Shown: piece after piece, positions 20,166 through 32,517 of the stretch
How positions within the stretch are numbered: the first letter of the stretch is position 1
Layout of the letters: each line of letters starts with the position of its first letter
Assembly (NCBI GenBank): GCA_019828595.1
Contig: JAHQRK010000064.1
Coordinates: 1-52,636 of the forward strand
DNA from: Aphanomyces cochlioides
Taxonomy: Eukaryota > Oomycota > Saprolegniomycetes > Saprolegniales > Verrucalvaceae
Reading direction: 5' to 3'
Length of the DNA: 52,636 bases
Notes under the pieces: generated by a model
Seen by the model: only the letters and a program-made list of their open reading frames with translations
What the model was told of the DNA's origin: nothing
Databases searched by the model: none
Position numbers and translations under genes: made by a program

Positions 20166-20606
20166 TCTTTTTCCCACTTTTTCTCCCTCCACTTTCCAAC
20201 TTTTTCCATTCTCCCGCCTGCCATTTTAACGTCCGACCTGCCATGTTTACACCAATACCACGAGTCGTGGCCACTTCTTTTCATCTTTAAAAACACATCA
20301 ATTTCATAGACTGCACAAGCTCGCTCGTTGAGTTTGTGTGCATGCCTCTGTTTGGCTATGAACGGCCAGAGACTTGGCCATGCTTGTGTCTGCTGAAGAC
20401 TAATGTCAAGCCGAGATGGCTGACGTGGGTAAGGCAAGAGAATGTTCGCTGTGGTGTTAGATAGCAGGGTTGTGCGGTATGAGAGTGGTGTGTAGGATAT
20501 GGTTTGTGTGAGCGCGTGGTGTGTGTGAGGGGTGAAATAGTGTGTCGATGTGTGTGCGTGACGATAAAATTTTGTATTTGTGTTTGACGGGAAAACAGGA
20601 GGAAGT

Positions 20607-20678
20607 AGCACTTTGGCGCAGAGGAAGCGTGTTGGGCTCATAACCCAAAGGTCCTTGGATCGAAACCAAGAAGTGCTA
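20607..20678 (+). tRNA. tRNA-iMet: Initiator tRNA-Met (CAT), copy 28
   Basis: Consensus. T5 terminator. Next copy 514 bp on. Confidence 0.95.
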
Positions 20679-21120
20679 TCTTTTTCCCACTTTTTTCTCC
20701 CTCCACTTTCCAACTTTTTCCATTCTCCCGCCTGCCATTTTAACGTCCGACCTGCCATGTTTACACCAATACCACGAGTCGTGGCCACTTCTTTTCATCT
20801 TTAAAAACACATCAATTTCATAGACTGCACAAGCTCGCTCGTTGAGTTTGTGTGCATGCCTCTGTTTGGCTATGAACGGCCAGAGACTTGGCCATGCTTG
20901 TGTCTGCTGAAGACTAATGTCAAGCCGAGATGGCTGACGTGGGTAAGGCAAGAGAATGTTCGCTGTGGTGTTAGATAGCAGGGTTGTGCGGTATGAGAGT
21001 GGTGTGTAGGATATGGTTTGTGTGAGCGCGTGGTGTGTGTGAGGGGTGAAATAGTGTGTCGATGTGTGTGCGTGACGATAAAATTTTGTATTTGTGTTTG
21101 ACGGGAAAACAGGAGGAAGT

Positions 21121-21192
21121 AGCACTTTGGCGCAGAGGAAGCGTGTTGGGCTCATAACCCAAAGGTCCTTGGATCGAAACCAAGAAGTGCTA
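21121..21192 (+). tRNA. tRNA-iMet: Initiator tRNA-Met (CAT), copy 29
   Basis: Consensus. T5 terminator. Next copy 515 bp on. Confidence 0.95.
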
Positions 21193-21635
21193 TCTTTTTC
21201 CCACTTTTTTTCTCCCTCCACTTTCCAACTTTTTCCATTCTCCCGCCTGCCATTTTAACGTCCGACCTGCCATGTTTACACCAATACCACGAGTCGTGGC
21301 CACTTCTTTTCATCTTTAAAAACACATCAATTTCATAGACTGCACAAGCTCGCTCGTTGAGTTTGTGTGCATGCCTCTGTTTGGCTATGAACGGCCAGAG
21401 ACTTGGCCATGCTTGTGTCTGCTGAAGACTAATGTCAAGCCGAGATGGCTGACGTGGGTAAGGCAAGAGAATGTTCGCTGTGGTGTTAGATAGCAGGGTT
21501 GTGCGGTATGAGAGTGGTGTGTAGGATATGGTTTGTGTGAGCGCGTGGTGTGTGTGAGGGGTGAAATAGTGTGTCGATGTGTGTGCGTGACGATAAAATT
21601 TTGTATTTGTGTTTGACGGGAAAACAGGAGGAAGT

Positions 21636-21707
21636 AGCACTTTGGCGCAGAGGAAGCGTGTTGGGCTCATAACCCAAAGGTCCTTGGATCGAAACCAAGA
21701 AGTGCTA
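21636..21707 (+). tRNA. tRNA-iMet: Initiator tRNA-Met (CAT), copy 30
   Basis: Consensus. T4 terminator with a long second run (8). Next copy 515 bp on. Confidence 0.95.
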
Positions 21708-22150
21708 TCTTTTCCCACTTTTTTTTCTCCCTCCACTTTCCAACTTTTTCCATTCTCCCGCCTGCCATTTTAACGTCCGACCTGCCATGTTTACACCAAT
21801 ACCACGAGTCGTGGCCACTTCTTTTCATCTTTAAAAACACATCAATTTCATAGACTGCACAAGCTCGCTCGTTGAGTTTGTGTGCATGCCTCTGTTTGGC
21901 TATGAACGGCCAGAGACTTGGCCATGCTTGTGTCTGCTGAAGACTAATGTCAAGCCGAGATGGCTGACGTGGGTAAGGCAAGAGAATGTTCGCTGTGGTG
22001 TTAGATAGCAGGGTTGTGCGGTATGAGAGTGGTGTGTAGGATATGGTTTGTGTGAGCGCGTGGTGTGTGTGAGGGGTGAAATAGTGTGTCGATGTGTGTG
22101 CGTGACGATAAAATTTTGTATTTGTGTTTGACGGGAAAACAGGAGGAAGT

Positions 22151-22222
22151 AGCACTTTGGCGCAGAGGAAGCGTGTTGGGCTCATAACCCAAAGGTCCTT
22201 GGATCGAAACCAAGAAGTGCTA
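22151..22222 (+). tRNA. tRNA-iMet: Initiator tRNA-Met (CAT), copy 31
   Basis: Consensus. T5 terminator. Next copy 516 bp on. Confidence 0.95.
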
Positions 22223-22666
22223 TCTTTTTCCCACTTTTTTTTCTCCCTCCACTTTCCAACTTTTTCCATTCTCCCGCCTGCCATTTTAACGTCCGACCTG
22301 CCATGTTTACACCAATACCACGAGTCGTGGCCACTTCTTTTCATCTTTAAAAACACATCAATTTCATAGACTGCACAAGCTCGCTCGTTGAGTTTGTGTG
22401 CATGCCTCTGTTTGGCTATGAACGGCCAGAGACTTGGCCATGCTTGTGTCTGCTGAAGACTAATGTCAAGCCGAGATGGCTGACGTGGGTAAGGCAAGAG
22501 AATGTTCGCTGTGGTGTTAGATAGCAGGGTTGTGCGGTATGAGAGTGGTGTGTAGGATATGGTTTGTGTGAGCGCGTGGTGTGTGTGAGGGGTGAAATAG
22601 TGTGTCGATGTGTGTGCGTGACGATAAAATTTTGTATTTGTGTTTGACGGGAAAACAGGAGGAAGT

Positions 22667-22738
22667 AGCACTTTGGCGCAGAGGAAGCGTGTTGGGCTCA
22701 TAACCCAAAGGTCCTTGGATCGAAACCAAGAAGTGCTA
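22667..22738 (+). tRNA. tRNA-iMet: Initiator tRNA-Met (CAT), copy 32
   Basis: Consensus. T4 terminator. Next copy 514 bp on. Confidence 0.95.
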
Positions 22739-23180
22739 TCTTTTCCCACTTTTTTTCTCCCTCCACTTTCCAACTTTTTCCATTCTCCCGCCTGCCATTT
22801 TAACGTCCGACCTGCCATGTTTACACCAATACCACGAGTCGTGGCCACTTCTTTTCATCTTTAAAAACACATCAATTTCATAGACTGCACAAGCTCGCTC
22901 GTTGAGTTTGTGTGCATGCCTCTGTTTGGCTATGAACGGCCAGAGACTTGGCCATGCTTGTGTCTGCTGAAGACTAATGTCAAGCCGAGATGGCTGACGT
23001 GGGTAAGGCAAGAGAATGTTCGCTGTGGTGTTAGATAGCAGGGTTGTGCGGTATGAGAGTGGTGTGTAGGATATGGTTTGTGTGAGCGCGTGGTGTGTGT
23101 GAGGGGTGAAATAGTGTGTCGATGTGTGTGCGTGACGATAAAATTTTGTATTTGTGTTTGACGGGAAAACAGGAGGAAGT

Positions 23181-23252
23181 AGCACTTTGGCGCAGAGGAA
23201 GCGTGTTGGGCTCATAACCCAAAGGTCCTTGGATCGAAACCAAGAAGTGCTA
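23181..23252 (+). tRNA. tRNA-iMet: Initiator tRNA-Met (CAT), copy 33
   Basis: Consensus. T4 terminator. Next copy 513 bp on. Confidence 0.95.
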
Positions 23253-23693
23253 TCTTTTCCCACTTTTTTCTCCCTCCACTTTCCAACTTTTTCCATTCTC
23301 CCGCCTGCCATTTTAACGTCCGACCTGCCATGTTTACACCAATACCACGAGTCGTGGCCACTTCTTTTCATCTTTAAAAACACATCAATTTCATAGACTG
23401 CACAAGCTCGCTCGTTGAGTTTGTGTGCATGCCTCTGTTTGGCTATGAACGGCCAGAGACTTGGCCATGCTTGTGTCTGCTGAAGACTAATGTCAAGCCG
23501 AGATGGCTGACGTGGGTAAGGCAAGAGAATGTTCGCTGTGGTGTTAGATAGCAGGGTTGTGCGGTATGAGAGTGGTGTGTAGGATATGGTTTGTGTGAGC
23601 GCGTGGTGTGTGTGAGGGGTGAAATAGTGTGTCGATGTGTGTGCGTGACGATAAAATTTTGTATTTGTGTTTGACGGGAAAACAGGAGGAAGT

Positions 23694-23765
23694 AGCACTT
23701 TGGCGCAGAGGAAGCGTGTTGGGCTCATAACCCAAAGGTCCTTGGATCGAAACCAAGAAGTGCTA
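23694..23765 (+). tRNA. tRNA-iMet: Initiator tRNA-Met (CAT), copy 34
   Basis: Consensus. T5 terminator, one C lost after it. Next copy 514 bp on. Confidence 0.95.
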
Positions 23766-24207
23766 TCTTTTTCCACTTTTTTTCTCCCTCCACTTTCCAA
23801 CTTTTTCCATTCTCCCGCCTGCCATTTTAACGTCCGACCTGCCATGTTTACACCAATACCACGAGTCGTGGCCACTTCTTTTCATCTTTAAAAACACATC
23901 AATTTCATAGACTGCACAAGCTCGCTCGTTGAGTTTGTGTGCATGCCTCTGTTTGGCTATGAACGGCCAGAGACTTGGCCATGCTTGTGTCTGCTGAAGA
24001 CTAATGTCAAGCCGAGATGGCTGACGTGGGTAAGGCAAGAGAATGTTCGCTGTGGTGTTAGATAGCAGGGTTGTGCGGTATGAGAGTGGTGTGTAGGATA
24101 TGGTTTGTGTGAGCGCGTGGTGTGTGTGAGGGGTGAAATAGTGTGTCGATGTGTGTGCGTGACGATAAAATTTTGTATTTGTGTTTGACGGGAAAACAGG
24201 AGGAAGT

Positions 24208-24279
24208 AGCACTTTGGCGCAGAGGAAGCGTGTTGGGCTCATAACCCAAAGGTCCTTGGATCGAAACCAAGAAGTGCTA
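24208..24279 (+). tRNA. tRNA-iMet: Initiator tRNA-Met (CAT), copy 35
   Basis: Consensus. T5 terminator. Next copy 516 bp on. Confidence 0.95.
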
Positions 24280-24723
24280 TCTTTTTCCCACTTTTTTTTC
24301 TCCCTCCACTTTCCAACTTTTTCCATTCTCCCGCCTGCCATTTTAACGTCCGACCTGCCATGTTTACACCAATACCACGAGTCGTGGCCACTTCTTTTCA
24401 TCTTTAAAAACACATCAATTTCATAGACTGCACAAGCTCGCTCGTTGAGTTTGTGTGCATGCCTCTGTTTGGCTATGAACGGCCAGAGACTTGGCCATGC
24501 TTGTGTCTGCTGAAGACTAATGTCAAGCCGAGATGGCTGACGTGGGTAAGGCAAGAGAATGTTCGCTGTGGTGTTAGATAGCAGGGTTGTGCGGTATGAG
24601 AGTGGTGTGTAGGATATGGTTTGTGTGAGCGCGTGGTGTGTGTGAGGGGTGAAATAGTGTGTCGATGTGTGTGCGTGACGATAAAATTTTGTATTTGTGT
24701 TTGACGGGAAAACAGGAGGAAGT

Positions 24724-24795
24724 AGCACTTTGGCGCAGAGGAAGCGTGTTGGGCTCATAACCCAAAGGTCCTTGGATCGAAACCAAGAAGTGCTA
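24724..24795 (+). tRNA. tRNA-iMet: Initiator tRNA-Met (CAT), copy 36
   Basis: Consensus. T4 terminator. Next copy 513 bp on. Confidence 0.95.
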
Positions 24796-25236
24796 TCTTT
24801 TCCCACTTTTTTCTCCCTCCACTTTCCAACTTTTTCCATTCTCCCGCCTGCCATTTTAACGTCCGACCTGCCATGTTTACACCAATACCACGAGTCGTGG
24901 CCACTTCTTTTCATCTTTAAAAACACATCAATTTCATAGACTGCACAAGCTCGCTCGTTGAGTTTGTGTGCATGCCTCTGTTTGGCTATGAACGGCCAGA
25001 GACTTGGCCATGCTTGTGTCTGCTGAAGACTAATGTCAAGCCGAGATGGCTGACGTGGGTAAGGCAAGAGAATGTTCGCTGTGGTGTTAGATAGCAGGGT
25101 TGTGCGGTATGAGAGTGGTGTGTAGGATATGGTTTGTGTGAGCGCGTGGTGTGTGTGAGGGGTGAAATAGTGTGTCGATGTGTGTGCGTGACGATAAAAT
25201 TTTGTATTTGTGTTTGACGGGAAAACAGGAGGAAGT

Positions 25237-25308
25237 AGCACTTTGGCGCAGAGGAAGCGTGTTGGGCTCATAACCCAAAGGTCCTTGGATCGAAACCAAG
25301 AAGTGCTA
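25237..25308 (+). tRNA. tRNA-iMet: Initiator tRNA-Met (CAT), copy 37
   Basis: Consensus. T5 terminator, one C lost after it. Next copy 513 bp on. Confidence 0.95.
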
Positions 25309-25749
25309 TCTTTTTCCACTTTTTTCTCCCTCCACTTTCCAACTTTTTCCATTCTCCCGCCTGCCATTTTAACGTCCGACCTGCCATGTTTACACCAATA
25401 CCACGAGTCGTGGCCACTTCTTTTCATCTTTAAAAACACATCAATTTCATAGACTGCACAAGCTCGCTCGTTGAGTTTGTGTGCATGCCTCTGTTTGGCT
25501 ATGAACGGCCAGAGACTTGGCCATGCTTGTGTCTGCTGAAGACTAATGTCAAGCCGAGATGGCTGACGTGGGTAAGGCAAGAGAATGTTCGCTGTGGTGT
25601 TAGATAGCAGGGTTGTGCGGTATGAGAGTGGTGTGTAGGATATGGTTTGTGTGAGCGCGTGGTGTGTGTGAGGGGTGAAATAGTGTGTCGATGTGTGTGC
25701 GTGACGATAAAATTTTGTATTTGTGTTTGACGGGAAAACAGGAGGAAGT

Positions 25750-25821
25750 AGCACTTTGGCGCAGAGGAAGCGTGTTGGGCTCATAACCCAAAGGTCCTTG
25801 GATCGAAACCAAGAAGTGCTA
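25750..25821 (+). tRNA. tRNA-iMet: Initiator tRNA-Met (CAT), copy 38
   Basis: Consensus. T4 terminator; no further T4 unit until copy 87. Next copy 512 bp on. Confidence 0.95.
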
Positions 25822-26261
25822 TCTTTTCCCACTTTTTCTCCCTCCACTTTCCAACTTTTTCCATTCTCCCGCCTGCCATTTTAACGTCCGACCTGCCATG
25901 TTTACACCAATACCACGAGTCGTGGCCACTTCTTTTCATCTTTAAAAACACATCAATTTCATAGACTGCACAAGCTCGCTCGTTGAGTTTGTGTGCATGC
26001 CTCTGTTTGGCTATGAACGGCCAGAGACTTGGCCATGCTTGTGTCTGCTGAAGACTAATGTCAAGCCGAGATGGCTGACGTGGGTAAGGCAAGAGAATGT
26101 TCGCTGTGGTGTTAGATAGCAGGGTTGTGCGGTATGAGAGTGGTGTGTAGGATATGGTTTGTGTGAGCGCGTGGTGTGTGTGAGGGGTGAAATAGTGTGT
26201 CGATGTGTGTGCGTGACGATAAAATTTTGTATTTGTGTTTGACGGGAAAACAGGAGGAAGT

Positions 26262-26333
26262 AGCACTTTGGCGCAGAGGAAGCGTGTTGGGCTCATAACC
26301 CAAAGGTCCTTGGATCGAAACCAAGAAGTGCTA
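26262..26333 (+). tRNA. tRNA-iMet: Initiator tRNA-Met (CAT), copy 39
   Basis: Consensus. T5 terminator. Next copy 515 bp on. Confidence 0.95.
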
Positions 26334-26776
26334 TCTTTTTCCCACTTTTTTTCTCCCTCCACTTTCCAACTTTTTCCATTCTCCCGCCTGCCATTTTAAC
26401 GTCCGACCTGCCATGTTTACACCAATACCACGAGTCGTGGCCACTTCTTTTCATCTTTAAAAACACATCAATTTCATAGACTGCACAAGCTCGCTCGTTG
26501 AGTTTGTGTGCATGCCTCTGTTTGGCTATGAACGGCCAGAGACTTGGCCATGCTTGTGTCTGCTGAAGACTAATGTCAAGCCGAGATGGCTGACGTGGGT
26601 AAGGCAAGAGAATGTTCGCTGTGGTGTTAGATAGCAGGGTTGTGCGGTATGAGAGTGGTGTGTAGGATATGGTTTGTGTGAGCGCGTGGTGTGTGTGAGG
26701 GGTGAAATAGTGTGTCGATGTGTGTGCGTGACGATAAAATTTTGTATTTGTGTTTGACGGGAAAACAGGAGGAAGT

Positions 26777-26848
26777 AGCACTTTGGCGCAGAGGAAGCGT
26801 GTTGGGCTCATAACCCAAAGGTCCTTGGATCGAAACCAAGAAGTGCTA
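26777..26848 (+). tRNA. tRNA-iMet: Initiator tRNA-Met (CAT), copy 40
   Basis: Consensus. T5 terminator, second run 8. Next copy 516 bp on. Confidence 0.95.
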
Positions 26849-27292
26849 TCTTTTTCCCACTTTTTTTTCTCCCTCCACTTTCCAACTTTTTCCATTCTCC
26901 CGCCTGCCATTTTAACGTCCGACCTGCCATGTTTACACCAATACCACGAGTCGTGGCCACTTCTTTTCATCTTTAAAAACACATCAATTTCATAGACTGC
27001 ACAAGCTCGCTCGTTGAGTTTGTGTGCATGCCTCTGTTTGGCTATGAACGGCCAGAGACTTGGCCATGCTTGTGTCTGCTGAAGACTAATGTCAAGCCGA
27101 GATGGCTGACGTGGGTAAGGCAAGAGAATGTTCGCTGTGGTGTTAGATAGCAGGGTTGTGCGGTATGAGAGTGGTGTGTAGGATATGGTTTGTGTGAGCG
27201 CGTGGTGTGTGTGAGGGGTGAAATAGTGTGTCGATGTGTGTGCGTGACGATAAAATTTTGTATTTGTGTTTGACGGGAAAACAGGAGGAAGT

Positions 27293-27364
27293 AGCACTTT
27301 GGCGCAGAGGAAGCGTGTTGGGCTCATAACCCAAAGGTCCTTGGATCGAAACCAAGAAGTGCTA
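27293..27364 (+). tRNA. tRNA-iMet: Initiator tRNA-Met (CAT), copy 41
   Basis: Consensus. T5 terminator. Next copy 514 bp on. Confidence 0.95.
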
Positions 27365-27806
27365 TCTTTTTCCCACTTTTTTCTCCCTCCACTTTCCAAC
27401 TTTTTCCATTCTCCCGCCTGCCATTTTAACGTCCGACCTGCCATGTTTACACCAATACCACGAGTCGTGGCCACTTCTTTTCATCTTTAAAAACACATCA
27501 ATTTCATAGACTGCACAAGCTCGCTCGTTGAGTTTGTGTGCATGCCTCTGTTTGGCTATGAACGGCCAGAGACTTGGCCATGCTTGTGTCTGCTGAAGAC
27601 TAATGTCAAGCCGAGATGGCTGACGTGGGTAAGGCAAGAGAATGTTCGCTGTGGTGTTAGATAGCAGGGTTGTGCGGTATGAGAGTGGTGTGTAGGATAT
27701 GGTTTGTGTGAGCGCGTGGTGTGTGTGAGGGGTGAAATAGTGTGTCGATGTGTGTGCGTGACGATAAAATTTTGTATTTGTGTTTGACGGGAAAACAGGA
27801 GGAAGT

Positions 27807-27878
27807 AGCACTTTGGCGCAGAGGAAGCGTGTTGGGCTCATAACCCAAAGGTCCTTGGATCGAAACCAAGAAGTGCTA
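27807..27878 (+). tRNA. tRNA-iMet: Initiator tRNA-Met (CAT), copy 42
   Basis: Consensus. T5 terminator. First of six consecutive 515-bp units (42-47). Confidence 0.95.
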
Positions 27879-28321
27879 TCTTTTTCCCACTTTTTTTCTC
27901 CCTCCACTTTCCAACTTTTTCCATTCTCCCGCCTGCCATTTTAACGTCCGACCTGCCATGTTTACACCAATACCACGAGTCGTGGCCACTTCTTTTCATC
28001 TTTAAAAACACATCAATTTCATAGACTGCACAAGCTCGCTCGTTGAGTTTGTGTGCATGCCTCTGTTTGGCTATGAACGGCCAGAGACTTGGCCATGCTT
28101 GTGTCTGCTGAAGACTAATGTCAAGCCGAGATGGCTGACGTGGGTAAGGCAAGAGAATGTTCGCTGTGGTGTTAGATAGCAGGGTTGTGCGGTATGAGAG
28201 TGGTGTGTAGGATATGGTTTGTGTGAGCGCGTGGTGTGTGTGAGGGGTGAAATAGTGTGTCGATGTGTGTGCGTGACGATAAAATTTTGTATTTGTGTTT
28301 GACGGGAAAACAGGAGGAAGT

Positions 28322-28393
28322 AGCACTTTGGCGCAGAGGAAGCGTGTTGGGCTCATAACCCAAAGGTCCTTGGATCGAAACCAAGAAGTGCTA
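28322..28393 (+). tRNA. tRNA-iMet: Initiator tRNA-Met (CAT), copy 43
   Basis: Consensus. T5 terminator. Next copy 515 bp on. Confidence 0.95.
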
Positions 28394-28836
28394 TCTTTTT
28401 CCCACTTTTTTTCTCCCTCCACTTTCCAACTTTTTCCATTCTCCCGCCTGCCATTTTAACGTCCGACCTGCCATGTTTACACCAATACCACGAGTCGTGG
28501 CCACTTCTTTTCATCTTTAAAAACACATCAATTTCATAGACTGCACAAGCTCGCTCGTTGAGTTTGTGTGCATGCCTCTGTTTGGCTATGAACGGCCAGA
28601 GACTTGGCCATGCTTGTGTCTGCTGAAGACTAATGTCAAGCCGAGATGGCTGACGTGGGTAAGGCAAGAGAATGTTCGCTGTGGTGTTAGATAGCAGGGT
28701 TGTGCGGTATGAGAGTGGTGTGTAGGATATGGTTTGTGTGAGCGCGTGGTGTGTGTGAGGGGTGAAATAGTGTGTCGATGTGTGTGCGTGACGATAAAAT
28801 TTTGTATTTGTGTTTGACGGGAAAACAGGAGGAAGT

Positions 28837-28908
28837 AGCACTTTGGCGCAGAGGAAGCGTGTTGGGCTCATAACCCAAAGGTCCTTGGATCGAAACCAAG
28901 AAGTGCTA
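28837..28908 (+). tRNA. tRNA-iMet: Initiator tRNA-Met (CAT), copy 44
   Basis: Consensus. T5 terminator. Next copy 515 bp on. Confidence 0.95.
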
Positions 28909-29351
28909 TCTTTTTCCCACTTTTTTTCTCCCTCCACTTTCCAACTTTTTCCATTCTCCCGCCTGCCATTTTAACGTCCGACCTGCCATGTTTACACCAA
29001 TACCACGAGTCGTGGCCACTTCTTTTCATCTTTAAAAACACATCAATTTCATAGACTGCACAAGCTCGCTCGTTGAGTTTGTGTGCATGCCTCTGTTTGG
29101 CTATGAACGGCCAGAGACTTGGCCATGCTTGTGTCTGCTGAAGACTAATGTCAAGCCGAGATGGCTGACGTGGGTAAGGCAAGAGAATGTTCGCTGTGGT
29201 GTTAGATAGCAGGGTTGTGCGGTATGAGAGTGGTGTGTAGGATATGGTTTGTGTGAGCGCGTGGTGTGTGTGAGGGGTGAAATAGTGTGTCGATGTGTGT
29301 GCGTGACGATAAAATTTTGTATTTGTGTTTGACGGGAAAACAGGAGGAAGT

Positions 29352-29423
29352 AGCACTTTGGCGCAGAGGAAGCGTGTTGGGCTCATAACCCAAAGGTCCT
29401 TGGATCGAAACCAAGAAGTGCTA
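29352..29423 (+). tRNA. tRNA-iMet: Initiator tRNA-Met (CAT), copy 45
   Basis: Consensus. T5 terminator. Next copy 515 bp on. Confidence 0.95.
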
Positions 29424-29866
29424 TCTTTTTCCCACTTTTTTTCTCCCTCCACTTTCCAACTTTTTCCATTCTCCCGCCTGCCATTTTAACGTCCGACCTG
29501 CCATGTTTACACCAATACCACGAGTCGTGGCCACTTCTTTTCATCTTTAAAAACACATCAATTTCATAGACTGCACAAGCTCGCTCGTTGAGTTTGTGTG
29601 CATGCCTCTGTTTGGCTATGAACGGCCAGAGACTTGGCCATGCTTGTGTCTGCTGAAGACTAATGTCAAGCCGAGATGGCTGACGTGGGTAAGGCAAGAG
29701 AATGTTCGCTGTGGTGTTAGATAGCAGGGTTGTGCGGTATGAGAGTGGTGTGTAGGATATGGTTTGTGTGAGCGCGTGGTGTGTGTGAGGGGTGAAATAG
29801 TGTGTCGATGTGTGTGCGTGACGATAAAATTTTGTATTTGTGTTTGACGGGAAAACAGGAGGAAGT

Positions 29867-29938
29867 AGCACTTTGGCGCAGAGGAAGCGTGTTGGGCTCA
29901 TAACCCAAAGGTCCTTGGATCGAAACCAAGAAGTGCTA
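29867..29938 (+). tRNA. tRNA-iMet: Initiator tRNA-Met (CAT), copy 46
   Basis: Consensus. T5 terminator. Next copy 515 bp on. Confidence 0.95.
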
Positions 29939-30381
29939 TCTTTTTCCCACTTTTTTTCTCCCTCCACTTTCCAACTTTTTCCATTCTCCCGCCTGCCATT
30001 TTAACGTCCGACCTGCCATGTTTACACCAATACCACGAGTCGTGGCCACTTCTTTTCATCTTTAAAAACACATCAATTTCATAGACTGCACAAGCTCGCT
30101 CGTTGAGTTTGTGTGCATGCCTCTGTTTGGCTATGAACGGCCAGAGACTTGGCCATGCTTGTGTCTGCTGAAGACTAATGTCAAGCCGAGATGGCTGACG
30201 TGGGTAAGGCAAGAGAATGTTCGCTGTGGTGTTAGATAGCAGGGTTGTGCGGTATGAGAGTGGTGTGTAGGATATGGTTTGTGTGAGCGCGTGGTGTGTG
30301 TGAGGGGTGAAATAGTGTGTCGATGTGTGTGCGTGACGATAAAATTTTGTATTTGTGTTTGACGGGAAAACAGGAGGAAGT

Positions 30382-30453
30382 AGCACTTTGGCGCAGAGGA
30401 AGCGTGTTGGGCTCATAACCCAAAGGTCCTTGGATCGAAACCAAGAAGTGCTA
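30382..30453 (+). tRNA. tRNA-iMet: Initiator tRNA-Met (CAT), copy 47
   Basis: Consensus. T5 terminator. Next copy 515 bp on. Confidence 0.95.
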
Positions 30454-30896
30454 TCTTTTTCCCACTTTTTTTCTCCCTCCACTTTCCAACTTTTTCCATT
30501 CTCCCGCCTGCCATTTTAACGTCCGACCTGCCATGTTTACACCAATACCACGAGTCGTGGCCACTTCTTTTCATCTTTAAAAACACATCAATTTCATAGA
30601 CTGCACAAGCTCGCTCGTTGAGTTTGTGTGCATGCCTCTGTTTGGCTATGAACGGCCAGAGACTTGGCCATGCTTGTGTCTGCTGAAGACTAATGTCAAG
30701 CCGAGATGGCTGACGTGGGTAAGGCAAGAGAATGTTCGCTGTGGTGTTAGATAGCAGGGTTGTGCGGTATGAGAGTGGTGTGTAGGATATGGTTTGTGTG
30801 AGCGCGTGGTGTGTGTGAGGGGTGAAATAGTGTGTCGATGTGTGTGCGTGACGATAAAATTTTGTATTTGTGTTTGACGGGAAAACAGGAGGAAGT

Positions 30897-30968
30897 AGCA
30901 CTTTGGCGCAGAGGAAGCGTGTTGGGCTCATAACCCAAAGGTCCTTGGATCGAAACCAAGAAGTGCTA
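30897..30968 (+). tRNA. tRNA-iMet: Initiator tRNA-Met (CAT), copy 48
   Basis: Consensus. T5 terminator. Next copy 516 bp on. Confidence 0.95.
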
Positions 30969-31412
30969 TCTTTTTCCCACTTTTTTTTCTCCCTCCACTT
31001 TCCAACTTTTTCCATTCTCCCGCCTGCCATTTTAACGTCCGACCTGCCATGTTTACACCAATACCACGAGTCGTGGCCACTTCTTTTCATCTTTAAAAAC
31101 ACATCAATTTCATAGACTGCACAAGCTCGCTCGTTGAGTTTGTGTGCATGCCTCTGTTTGGCTATGAACGGCCAGAGACTTGGCCATGCTTGTGTCTGCT
31201 GAAGACTAATGTCAAGCCGAGATGGCTGACGTGGGTAAGGCAAGAGAATGTTCGCTGTGGTGTTAGATAGCAGGGTTGTGCGGTATGAGAGTGGTGTGTA
31301 GGATATGGTTTGTGTGAGCGCGTGGTGTGTGTGAGGGGTGAAATAGTGTGTCGATGTGTGTGCGTGACGATAAAATTTTGTATTTGTGTTTGACGGGAAA
31401 ACAGGAGGAAGT

Positions 31413-31484
31413 AGCACTTTGGCGCAGAGGAAGCGTGTTGGGCTCATAACCCAAAGGTCCTTGGATCGAAACCAAGAAGTGCTA
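31413..31484 (+). tRNA. tRNA-iMet: Initiator tRNA-Met (CAT), copy 49
   Basis: Consensus. T5 terminator, second run 9. Next copy 517 bp on. Confidence 0.95.
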
Positions 31485-31929
31485 TCTTTTTCCCACTTTT
31501 TTTTTCTCCCTCCACTTTCCAACTTTTTCCATTCTCCCGCCTGCCATTTTAACGTCCGACCTGCCATGTTTACACCAATACCACGAGTCGTGGCCACTTC
31601 TTTTCATCTTTAAAAACACATCAATTTCATAGACTGCACAAGCTCGCTCGTTGAGTTTGTGTGCATGCCTCTGTTTGGCTATGAACGGCCAGAGACTTGG
31701 CCATGCTTGTGTCTGCTGAAGACTAATGTCAAGCCGAGATGGCTGACGTGGGTAAGGCAAGAGAATGTTCGCTGTGGTGTTAGATAGCAGGGTTGTGCGG
31801 TATGAGAGTGGTGTGTAGGATATGGTTTGTGTGAGCGCGTGGTGTGTGTGAGGGGTGAAATAGTGTGTCGATGTGTGTGCGTGACGATAAAATTTTGTAT
31901 TTGTGTTTGACGGGAAAACAGGAGGAAGT

Positions 31930-32001
31930 AGCACTTTGGCGCAGAGGAAGCGTGTTGGGCTCATAACCCAAAGGTCCTTGGATCGAAACCAAGAAGTGCT
32001 A
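31930..32001 (+). tRNA. tRNA-iMet: Initiator tRNA-Met (CAT), copy 50
   Basis: Consensus. T5 terminator. Next copy 516 bp on. Confidence 0.95.
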
Positions 32002-32445
32002 TCTTTTTCCCACTTTTTTTTCTCCCTCCACTTTCCAACTTTTTCCATTCTCCCGCCTGCCATTTTAACGTCCGACCTGCCATGTTTACACCAATACCAC
32101 GAGTCGTGGCCACTTCTTTTCATCTTTAAAAACACATCAATTTCATAGACTGCACAAGCTCGCTCGTTGAGTTTGTGTGCATGCCTCTGTTTGGCTATGA
32201 ACGGCCAGAGACTTGGCCATGCTTGTGTCTGCTGAAGACTAATGTCAAGCCGAGATGGCTGACGTGGGTAAGGCAAGAGAATGTTCGCTGTGGTGTTAGA
32301 TAGCAGGGTTGTGCGGTATGAGAGTGGTGTGTAGGATATGGTTTGTGTGAGCGCGTGGTGTGTGTGAGGGGTGAAATAGTGTGTCGATGTGTGTGCGTGA
32401 CGATAAAATTTTGTATTTGTGTTTGACGGGAAAACAGGAGGAAGT

Positions 32446-32517
32446 AGCACTTTGGCGCAGAGGAAGCGTGTTGGGCTCATAACCCAAAGGTCCTTGGATC
32501 GAAACCAAGAAGTGCTA
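32446..32517 (+). tRNA. tRNA-iMet: Initiator tRNA-Met (CAT), copy 51
   Basis: Consensus. T5 terminator. Next copy 515 bp on. Confidence 0.95.
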
